A stretch of 64,000 nucleotides of DNA from positions 19,260,698 to 19,324,697 of the forward strand of contig NC_057919.1 of assembly GCF_018873765.1 (NCBI RefSeq), read 5' to 3'. A program made the translations under genes and the position numbers. The notes beneath the pieces are model-generated. The model had not been told where the DNA came from and did no database searches. It worked only from the letters and a program-made list of their open reading frames with translations. How positions within the stretch are numbered: the stretch's first letter is position 1; every line of letters begins with the position of its first letter. The DNA is from Telopea speciosissima (taxonomy: Eukaryota; Streptophyta; Magnoliopsida; Proteales; Proteaceae). Shown piece after piece: positions 54,170 to 64,000 of this stretch.

Positions 54170-56896
54170 TGGGCATGCAAGTTTGAAGAAAGTCCTGGGC
54201 TAGAACACAGAGGAATGGGCATGCACTCAGGTTCATCTAGTTAGTGGCAATTCTGAGAGTCCTGGAGCATCTGCTAAGGGTGACAAATTGACAATGATTT
54301 TTCATTTGCATGTGGCTCATTAGTATTTGAAGATTATAAGGTGAAACTGCTGTAAATTGAACTGTTCATTCCTTTGCATTTTATTGATGCATCATCCACT
54401 CTGACTTCTTCTAATGAACAGTTCCTTTATAAAGTGTAAATTTTTCTGAGACGCAGAGGAAGTGGAAAGAAGAGCTAGACCAATAACTTGAAAGGAAATG
54501 TGGTTTCTTTTCTTCTCATCATCCATGCACTTTCTCACCCGAAGCTGTGATTGGGATGAAATAGTTGCAGTCATGCATAGGAAGTTTAATGGATCTCATG
54601 TCACAGAGAGGACATGAAACCTTCCCCATCACAGCAGCTAATTTCATCCCCAATCAGAGCTTAAGGTGTAGCAGAGACAAGAGATTGGTTTCTTCTTCCT
54701 TTCTCATGTGACAGAAAACATACTAGTTAGCTATCTAGTTAACTAGTCCAGGCCAATTTGTAAAATTGGTTCATTGATAAAGATTGTCCGACACAGCTTC
54801 AAAGAAACTCAGTGAACTAAAAAATCCCATTCAGTTAAATGCTCAAGCACGCGCTGTTATTAGTCCCTATGCTGGTGCAGGCATTACACGACCAGTTAGT
54901 GTTCTCTTACCCTTAACATTAATAGCAGCTCCAAGAAGAATGTTTTTATATGGTACTGATGAGTTCATACCTTTCTTTATAGTCCCAAAACTCATTCTAA
55001 TCTGATAGGTAGGTCCCCAAGAAGAATTGAATTCATTACCTCTTAATTTTGTGAGGTGTTGATCTTGTCAACCAAGCTATCCCTTTGGGATATACCAAGA
55101 AGATGTATGATCTAATGAAGCACTACGAAATATATACTCATGGGTTGATTTAGCTTTTCCTTCAAGTATGTATATAGGTGAGCTGCTTTAAAAAATAGTG
55201 AATGGTCCAATCAATGCACAATTATACAATTTCTGGTTGCTAAAGGTAACTCAAAAATAAACAATCTTCAGGACAAAACACAAAAGTTAACCTTCAAAAT
55301 ATAAATAAATTTCTTCACTGTTTTTCACTAATCTGTTTTTTGTTTCCTAATTTTTTGAAAGTGAAAAAAAAAAATTTTGCATTACCCAAAATAAGTATAT
55401 TACATGAACAAAATTGTTAAAGACATATATTTTGGAAAATACTTAAATACCCCTGAAGAGTACCATGTTAATTTTATTTATTTTTTTTAACATATTCTTA
55501 CCAAAAACAAGTGTTAGCAGAAAATGCTTCTATACTGTACAGCTTTGCCGAAACACAGCCTAAGCTAGCCTGATTTTAGCTTAATAGGCCAGGATTGAGA
55601 TGATAGTAAGTCTAATTGGATGCTCCATACTGAGATGTGTCCAACTGGTTATGGTTAATTGTAGGCCAAACATATAATATGGTAATGCATAGAGCTCTGG
55701 AGTTAACCTGAGTTCACTACAGTTTTGTGACTTGACAAGAGAAAATAAAGAAGGAAAAGAAACAAGAGACAGTGTCAGCCATGTAAAGAAAAAAAGAATG
55801 GGGTACAAGAGGGAAAAGTTTCAAGCAAGGTTGGACAAGGAAACAAACTAGATCAATCATTTCAAGACACAATATCCATTTATCAACACTATTAGGGAAA
55901 ATGGACAGTAAAAATACCTGTTTGCAGTTAATGTCCAATACTGGTAAACAACATCTTATTAAACTCTCATCATCTCACCAGCCCATCCTCTCAAACATGA
56001 CGAAACTTTAAATTGCTCATCTCATCATCTGGGGATACTAGCAGCACTTCCAGTTATCATAGGATAAACATCATCCATATGGACCACTCTCACAAACTGA
56101 AAAACCTCAGCCCTTAAGCCATTGCACCAGCCCTCACTAGCAGGTTATGGTCAACTGGAGATACCCATGACAAAAGGGGTACTGCTGTACTACAGCCACA
56201 TCATGCATGACTTTATTGGCAAGGCAACACATCTTGGCTGGAAATATTAACAGAAAATGGTGCCAAAAATCACAAGTCCTTTGGCAATATCTTCACCATC
56301 CACAAACCAGATTTCTCAGCCTAAAGCAAAGGAATACCCCAAAGTCGATGGCCTTTTACAGAAAAAAGTTATTCAGGCTCCATCAGGTTGCAAGGGAAAT
56401 AAAGGGAAGGGAAGTGAAATTAAATCAATAGTAAAATAGAGACTTCTGTAATCATTACCTAACATGCTTGTGTAACTAACTCCAAAACATTCTAAATCTG
56501 TTATTAAATATTACTTTACTTTGCAACAAAAAAATCCCTTTGATTTGAAAAGGAAATTAAAGATTAAATCTGAAAAATATAATTACCAAATAAGGTAAGA
56601 GTATTAAGTAGGTTACACAATCAAGATTACCAACTTTACTTTTTCTTTTTCAGATCAATTTCACTTCCTTTTACTTGCAACCAGACGGAGACTCAAGGAA
56701 TAATTAATACTGAAACTTCTTTGACACTGAATTTTAGTGACCAAATTATTCACCAGTACCAGAGACATGGGATGAATGCAGGAATGGATCAACATTTAAA
56801 TTTAGACATTCCCTCTGCATGTGAAGTTTATAGGGCTAGGTCCTTCAGAGGAGTCCCAGCTGCCAGTAGAAAAGTTTCCAAGGACTCAAGAATAGG
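54170..56896. other. Intergenic, no gene called
   Basis: Imperfect inverted segments lie near 54530-54655 (AGCTGTGATTGGGATGAAAT/ATTTCATCCCCAATCA). A 60-codon + frame at 56257-56439 is Lys/Ser-rich and matches nothing recognised. Confidence 0.35.
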
Positions 56897-57414
56897 TGTT
56901 GGAAATATTCATCCAAAACATACATGATAACAAATGTAACAAAGGGGATAGATTAGTCATCTGAACAATAGACAAACCAATGTTGACGATGACAAACACA
57001 AGCACCATAAACAGCATCACGAACCTAGAAAACCATGAAGAAACTTGAAGAATCGGTGGGCCTGAGTTGTGCCAAATGGTCAATCTCCTTCACACTGTAG
57101 ACGCCCCTATGGTGCAAACCGGGTCCTTGCGAATCAGCCTCCAAGATAAGACAGCCCCTTATTAAAGCTATACCAGTAGTGCTACAATCACTGACTGGGC
57201 CACTAAGGGACTTCCAAGAGTCGCACTCAATTGGACAACAAAACCATAAATAATGAAAACCAAGTTCAAGAGAGAACAGAGGTTAGGATTGTTCCACAAA
57301 AACTGTTAAAGCAATGCGCTAAACCTCCTCTCTATATTTAGGAGAGGAATAGACACCACCAAGGGTTGTCTCCAAGAGACATGCCCAAACACCAAGTCTT
57401 TTCCCACAAGACAT
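56897..57414. repeat. LTR-like direct repeat, left copy
   Basis: It starts TGTTGGAAATATTCATCC and matches 58145-58741 throughout (for example CCATGAAGAAACTTGAAG, GGTTAGGATTGTTCCACAAA, TTTTCCCACAAGACAT). LTR-like TGTTGG start; its true end is unclear. Confidence 0.6.
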
Positions 57415-58144
57415 AACCACCTAAGACCAGGTATAGATCAAACACTTGTAACGTTCAAACCATCGCAAAGGCAAAACACTAAAGGCACAATGTCCAAGCA
57501 ATGCTATGACAAGTAATGGTCTCTTGTACCTTATAATAATATTGTGGAATTCCGTGAATACTGGCTTGATCAATGTGATCATAGCCCAGCCTTTATTTAT
57601 AATCTTGAAATCATATGACAAAAATATAACTAAGCAATGTGGGACTAAAACCCACATACAAGAATACCCCCATGGACAGAATTACCCTTGGACCCATATT
57701 ACAACAAATATAAAAGATTAAATTTGAAATACCAAACTATCTTAACTACATAAATCAGCACCACAGAATGTAGCTTTAAACTCAAGTCACCATATGATGT
57801 CAACTGACACACATGTTAGACCAAGGAAGTCAAGTGTTGGTTTAAAACCAACAGGTATGACAAAAGAGTCACAATTCAAACCAATCGACTGAAATTATTC
57901 CTCAATAAACGGTTACAAAACAAGGAATCACACTTGTCTTTCCCTTTGCATAAAATAAAACCATTCAACTGTTATCTTATAATCACTTTAGATGCAGTCA
58001 TTCACTTCACCCCTCTATCTTTATATTTAACATGAATAGTATCAAACAAACACATTCCAAGAGACTTTTCTATTGGTGTTGAGTAACCATTAACGGGTTT
58101 GTCATGGTATTTAATAGAGTAATAAACTCTACATTCTTAAGCAT
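57415..58144. other. Interval between the LTR-like repeats
   Basis: No gag or pol frame was recognised in this 730-bp interval. It contains GCAATGTGGGACTAAAACCC, a motif common in plant LTRs or their flanks. Confidence 0.35.
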
Positions 58145-58773
58145 TGTTGGAAATATTCATCCAAAACATACATGATATCTTTATATTTATCATGAATAGG
58201 ATTTAACATAATTTTTTTTATTCACCCCAAAAAAAACAAAACACACACACACACCTAACAAAGGGGATAGATTATTTATCTGAACCATTGACAAATCGAT
58301 GGTGATGATGACAAACACAAGCATCATAAACAGCATCACAAACTTGGAAAACCATGAAGAAACTTGAAGGATCGGTGGGGCTGAGTCGTACCAAATGGTC
58401 ACTCTCCTTAAGACTGTAGACACCCTCTATGGTGCAAACCGGGTCTTTGTGAATTAGTCTTCAAGATAAAATAGCCCCTTCTTAAGGCTATACCAATAGT
58501 ACTGCACTCACTAACTGGGCCACTAAAGGACTCTATGAGATGCACTTAATTGGATATAACAAAACAATGAATAATGAAAACCAAGTTCAAGAGAGAACGG
58601 AGGTTAGGATTGTTCCACAAAAACTGTTCAAGTACTGGGCTAAACCTCCTCAGTCCTCACTATGTATAAGAGAGGAAGAGACACCACCAGGTGTTGTCTC
58701 CAAGAGATATGCCCAAGCACAAGCCTTTTCCCACAAGACATGTTTGTTGACCATTCAAACATGTCTTCCAACA
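58145..58773. repeat. LTR-like direct repeat, right copy
   Basis: It starts TGTTGGAAATATTC and can be closed at 58773 with TCTTCCAACA, giving 8-bp inverted LTR-style ends TGTTGGAA/TTCCAACA. It carries a unique insert with ATTCACCCC and a (CA)n run (about 58205-58255). No 5-bp target duplication was found. Confidence 0.55.
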
Positions 58774-59576
58774 GTCACACATTTAGGTGCCTATTAGGAA
58801 AATACATAACCCTATAATATTTTGAATCATCTATTTTAAAATCATTTTAAAATTCCAATCATCCCCCACATGATTCGAAATATTCAAATCAACTGGCAAA
58901 CCGAGCACATTAGAGTAGTAGGACATGTTGTTGCAGATGTCTTTTGGACTTGAACCTACACTAGGTCTGAAAAAGAGACGGATAAAGAAAAACTGCAACA
59001 GATTTTGAAACATGTCAGAAATTGTAAGAGGTTTGAATCGTATCTAATTGAAATTTGCATTACAAATTGTAATATCTTAGATATATGGAGACCATGGAAA
59101 AAAGAAGTTACAGAATTAAAAAAAATAATAATAATAATAATTCATCCAAAATAGAACAACACTAAATACAACTTTAAGAATTATCCACACCATCAACATC
59201 AATTTTTTGACTGGGTGGCTGCTCAATTTGACCACAATTTTTCAGCAATACAAGCTGAACACTCTGTATCTCATTTTTTTTATTAGATATTCTATATCTC
59301 ATCTTTCAGGGGGGAGACAAAATTAGTAATTCCATGCAACAAAAATTAAGAGCATGGCACTATCTCACCATCTTGGATCTTGCTGGTGGTCATCTCCAGC
59401 ACCCAATATTCAAGAATGAATGTCTATACCAATAAAGAAGAACACCCTACTAAAGCGCATGATCCGTTACCTGGCAACCATTGCTAGGTCCAAACAACAA
59501 TTGAGAGCTTACAAACCATCATAGGTGGCTGAAGCACGGCTGAGTGAGAGAAGCACCATATGCAGCCCCTCTCTCT
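58774..59576. other. 3' flank of the SPARK receptor kinase gene
   Basis: Contains the probable 3' UTR of the minus-strand kinase. (AAT)n at about 59125-59142. No other gene was found. Confidence 0.4.
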
Positions 59577-62500
59577 TCAAACAGAGAAAATTCCAGGAGG
59601 AGATTGTGGAGATCCTGTTTCAAGTAAAAAGCTCCTGCTGCAGTAGGACCTAGATGTACTTGAAGATGAAGGAAGAAACCTTGCATCCCCACTGTGAAAG
59701 ATCCCCTCACCCCTTTGCACCTTCCCCTTACTATTCCTTGCCATACTTTCAGTGCTATCATAATCTTCATCTTGCATGGCCTGTATGAAACCACTATGCA
59801 TCGGATCTGAACTCTCATACAGCAGCCTCAAAACCTGTTTGATTGAAGGCCTTGCCCTTCCTTCTCTTTGAGTACACCATCTCACAATTGTCACAATTGT
59901 GAGAAGCTGCTCCGAGTCAAAGGAGTCCCCTATGGAAGGATCCACAAGTTTAGGTAGCCTAGATTCTGTTGCCATGAAAACTTGGGACCATTCCACCAGA
60001 TTCCTACATTCTTGGATTGCTCGTCTTCCCGTTAGTAGCTCTAGCAGCACCACACCATAACTGTATACATCACTCTTCTCTGTCAGCTCTTGAGTCACCA
60101 TATATTCAGGATCCATATAACCTACAAACACCCTAACAGTTAGGTCTCTTTAGAACAAATAAAAGAAATAAAATCTGAAACATCAAAGATCTTCACTTAC
60201 CTGGAGTTCCTCGGATATCAGTGTTCACTGGTTCAAAGCTAATTGTACCACTTTTTGAAGCATGTGCAAGGCCAAAGTCCGCAACCTGAAAAAGAGTACA
60301 ATGGGATGGGGAAAAAATAAAATTAAAAAGTAGTAGTGGCAGAAGCTGCTGCTATGTCTTTAAATAGTGGAATGGTAGAACAAGACTGGTGTTGCCAACC
60401 AAAACAGGTTGGGATGAGGTATAGTTGATTTTAGTACTAGTAATAGTAAAAATAACTTTAATAATGATTCCATAAACTCTCAAGGCTGAACTAAAAATCA
60501 AAAGTTTGACCTACAGCTAGCGGCGTGCAATACCTTTGCAACAAAGTTCTCATCTAGTAAAATATTGCTGGACTTGATATCTCTGTGACAGAGAGGAGGA
60601 TCACAATAAAAATGTAGGTACTCCTGCAAATGAGAACATAAATGGGACATCCACAAGTAAAATGAGTCCAGAACATGGGTTAACTGGGTGTACACTGAAA
60701 AGAGCAAAGCTGCCAAACTAAAATCAACTGGTTCCAGTGATGAGATTTATGGATTACCAGAGCATTAGCAACATCAATGGCAATCTGGATTCTTGTTTTC
60801 CAACTCAATGGAGTACTCCCAGGAGCTGAAGAAATGGATCTTAGTCAGTGAACAAATTAGTTCATGGGTACTGATTATAAAGTGTGTAACAGAGAAACAG
60901 GCAGGAGATTCATACAATGAAGATGATCTTTTAAGCTTCCATTTTCCATGTACTCGTACATCAGAAATCTTCAAAGAGGGAAAAGAAATGTTAGATGGCA
61001 CTGGTGCATGCAGGCCAATAAGAAATGCAATAGACAAATTACCTCTCATTTTTTTCAATGCAAAAGCCTCTTAGAGCCACAAGATGACGATGATGCAGTC
61101 TTGCAAGAAGTTCCATCTCTCGGCTGAACTCATCCTCTCCTTGCTCCGAAACTTTGTTCATCCGCTTCACTGCTGCCACAAATCCATCAGCAAACCAAGC
61201 CTTGTAGACAGTTCCAAAACCCCCTCTTCCTATGACGGTGCTGAAATTGTTTGTAGCCTTCTTTATTTCCTTATAGGTGAACTTCCGGAACATGGATGAT
61301 GGACCTGCACACAGTAACATGAGATTTGAAATTTCAGTTCATGTACATGAGGATCAAGCAGACATAAGACCTTAGAGAAGCCAATGTTCCAACCTTCCTG
61401 ACATTTTCGGCTCAGTTGAGGCGGTAAAGCTTTCCACGATGTCCTGTCAGGACTTTCAGAATCCTCTAGCTCTCTGCTTTTTCTACGAATGAGAAGTATC
61501 AATACTATCAGCAGCAGAACAGCCACCAAAGTAACTGCAATACCAACACCTAGGATTACCGTGAGGTGGTTGGTATGATGATGTTCCTCAAAAGGTAATC
61601 CAACTAAGGACTGGTTGGGGCTAGCAGCAGCTAATGGACTTGGAGAAGCCTCAGGTACAAGCAAAGGTGGGGATGGCTCTGAAACTGCCAATTTAAACAA
61701 AAAAGAAAGGGGAGGGAATCATTACCACAAATGTGCAACTACAGTAAAATCCAATTCCTAAGGATTTTTATTTTGAGTTAACAGCATTCAACCTATAAGC
61801 CATAATAGCAATTCATGGGTAACACTAACAACACAAGATTGAAGTGCCTAACTACCTGTCTTGGATAATTTATTCTTTTTTTCAGTACAAAATTCTGTTG
61901 GGCACATCACCGAAAAGAAGTTGTTCACAGTGTATATAAAGTATTACCAAAAAAAAATCCACATCACCACACCTCAAAAGAACCCTCAGGAATGGATTTT
62001 CAGATACTTAAGGTGGCATAACTCATAATTCATATGTTGTTCCAAATCAGACCCAAAACTTTTAATTATATCAGTGACTACAAATATTAAAAAAACATCA
62101 AAGTGGAAACTGCCAGACACTGACCAACTCAAATAATACAAACAAAAGGCATCGTAATTGTTATGAGAAATCATAAAAAATGATTATGATACAACCAGAA
62201 CCTAGTGGATCCAGTGGCATTTAGTCATTAACCAAAAGAAAAGGGCCCTGCAGGTAACCCTGTACAAGTGCCCTATGCAGAGACTACCATGCTCAACCTC
62301 TTTGCCCTTCCACCAAGCATACAAGATCAGAGCATTTCATTGAAATCCCCTATCAGGAGCAGAAAAATCCTCTCTTCCCAACCACAGGTTGTATTTTCTT
62401 GCAAAGAGCAAGGACTCTTCAATAAAAAACATCACCGGCCATTCACATGTGAGGAGGTTTGAGGAAGGAACAGGATGATAATGAGTCCGATCAATTTCCG

Positions 62501-63864
62501 ATTCCCAAAAAAATCGAAAAAGATCAAATGGAAAACCAAACATCATTATGATCCGTTGAGTTTTGTATGACCTTACATTCCTGCCTTAGCCAGCTCTAAA
62601 AGAATCAGCATAAGACTATTCTTGCTAATAATTCTATCAAAATTGAAAACAGTATTAGAACGCCTGAGGAGAAGACAAGCAGCTCCAAGGAGCTTCAGAA
62701 ATAGAGGAGTGATCATAGAGTTAACCTCTTTCACTAAGTACCACTTTGAAAATGAATCCTTGGGTACTGCAGAAATTTCCTCTCCAACTACACAATTTCA
62801 AGAAAAAGTTCACAAAACCAGTGGATCACATTCACATAGACACCTCATCACAAACATATATTTCTTCAAGATGCTCCACAGGAACTTAATGGGTTAAATT
62901 GTTTTATGTCCAACTTGAGCAACAACTAAGTTGAGCCGATTTATAATTAATTTTTGTCCCTACCCATGGCACAAAAATTGATTTGTCATAGTCTAGTGTT
63001 TATAAGCTCCATTTTACATCAATAATTTATAAATACTCATTCAAATTCTCCTGATTAATAAAAGAAAGATCTAGAATAAACCCACATGATAGGTGGAACC
63101 CACTAAAATTCAATTTCAGAGGCACATATAAGAAGGGCATCAATAAGGTAATGGAGTTCAACTACGATGAAAACCACACGAGAACTGAAAATGCTACTCA
63201 TTTTAGATTTAAAAAAATTATAAGTTGTTGGGCAAATGTGATATTTATTAGGTGAAGTTTTCTTACAATTTTCCATAAAAACTCCCAACAATAACCTCCA
63301 CCAGAAGCATACCTGGAGGAACACTAGACCCTTGAACTCCAAAGAAACAGCTTGCCATTTCAATGGTAGATTCATTGTCTCCTTGGCTTGCAAGTGTAGC
63401 AAAAGTTGCATCTCGGCAGGTACTAAATGTCATATTATTGTCTGCTCCTACCAGATGTCTGAGGTATACAATGCCGGCATTTATGCACCTTCTACAGCTA
63501 CTCCCCACCGAAAGTGGCAACTTACAATTCTCTGTGACATTACCAAACCCTGGAGACTGCAGCACTTGCGTGACAGTTGTTCGGCCCTCGCACTCATAAT
63601 TAACTGGAATTTTAGTACCAAGTGCACAATAAATTGTTGCATTTGGAGGGATTCCATACTGTTTTAGAGTTCCAGATATGGAATGAAGGCAGACCTCAGA
63701 TAACTCTGAAGGAACCCCCAGGTTGCTTGTCAAATTGGCATAACGAGCAATAGAAACTGCAACAAAGGCATTGATATAACGGCAGCACTTCCCTCTGTCA
63801 TCATTATTAGAACACACAGAAGCTGCCAGTGTAAAATTTGATGCACTCAAGTCCAGGGGACAAT
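59577..63864 (-). CDS. SPARK-domain receptor-like protein kinase (At1g49730-like), 5'-partial in window
   Basis: Eight minus-strand exons with consistent phases and GT-AG borders: 63864-63313, 61684-61394, 61304-61043, 60968-60916, 60825-60758, 60623-60534, 60285-60201 and 60121-59577 (stop). They give 647 residues plus one codon shared with a missing first exon. The first visible exon is a Cys-rich SPARK ectodomain (starting CPLDLS, with GKCCRY and CRRCINAG). The second has a Pro/Ser-rich stalk and one membrane helix (about residues 225-250). The rest is a kinase with [10 protein letters not shown], lysine in [15 protein letters not shown] (an RD kinase), DFGLAH and GTPGYMDPEY. It should be a plasma-membrane signalling kinase; the ligand is unknown. 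The signal-peptide exon is expected beyond base 64000, because 63865 is a splice acceptor (TGTGCAG). Residues 1-184 are ectodomain. Confidence 0.92.
61685..63312 (-). other. Long first visible intron of the SPARK receptor kinase gene
   Basis: This 1.63-kb intron separates the SPARK exon from the stalk/membrane exon. The donor follows CCTCCAG at 63313 and the acceptor is TTGGCAG before 61684. I see no second gene or clear transposon terminus inside it. Confidence 0.75.
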
Positions 63865-64000
63865 CTGCACAAATGGCCGTGAAAGGAATCACTTGTAAGA
63901 CAGCAATGTAACTGAAATGAACTGCCTTGTTATATATGACTGACCCTCTATTAAGCACATAAACAAAGCAACTGACAAATATCACATTAAGTAACAATCA

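Noticed and set aside
56257..56439. Lys-rich 60-codon frame
   Set aside because: No family match, no splice partners and short length.
63865..63997. Hydrophobic N-terminal stretch joined to the SPARK exon
   Set aside because: It starts at TTG and is followed by a clear TGTGCAG acceptor at the SPARK boundary, so it is more likely intron than signal peptide.
1..64000. CRISPR array, rRNA genes or bacterial operons
   Set aside because: No regularly spaced identical repeats and no rRNA-like sequence. Intron-containing genes and transposons are those of a plant nucleus.

Overview
The window is plant nuclear DNA. It is AT-rich, has spliced genes, and is dominated by DNA transposons and retroelement relics. 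The gene content (a MAPKKK17/18-like kinase, a companion-of-cellulose-synthase-like protein, an SBT1-type subtilase and a SPARK-domain receptor-like kinase) is that of a flowering plant. The dense miniature transposons and low gene density (four genes in 64 kb) suggest a woody dicot or early-diverging lineage, but the species cannot be fixed from this sequence.

Layout: 1-12 kb holds no intact host gene. It contains a decayed Ty1/copia fragment (about 2.8-4.1 kb), hAT-type miniature elements (6.6, 7.6 and 9.6 kb) and a LINE relic (10.5-11.7 kb). A single-exon MAPKKK gene lies at 12.6-13.7 kb (+). Its 3' flank has been amplified into three adjacent units (13.8-21.3 kb), with a fourth partial unit near 26.1-27.0 kb. 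A 2975-bp PIF/Harbinger-like element (22.0-25.0 kb) contains a tRNA-like sequence. A long-TIR Mutator-like element (27.2-28.9 kb) carries an exon-like insert. A three-exon companion-of-cellulose-synthase gene is at 31.65-32.83 kb (-).

From 33.3 to 42.9 kb there is nested transposon DNA: hAT elements with perfect 8-bp target-site duplications, LINE RNase H relics, and a palindromic Mutator-like element with a miniature hAT copy in each arm. An intact single-exon subtilase gene (44.36-46.65 kb, -) sits between two diverged copies of the same flanking segment (41.4-44.2 and 47.0-51.0 kb). This points to an old tandem duplication in which only one gene copy survives. From 51 to 59 kb there are LINE and LTR-like relics and one more hAT element. 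The right end (59.58-63.86 kb, -) holds eight exons of a SPARK-domain receptor-like kinase whose signal-peptide exon lies beyond the window.

The four genes do not form a pathway cluster. They act in ABA/stress MAPK signalling, cellulose-synthase/microtubule coupling, cell-wall proteolysis and cell-surface signalling. The most distinctive content is the transposon architecture: several families can be delimited to the base by matching termini and target-site duplications.
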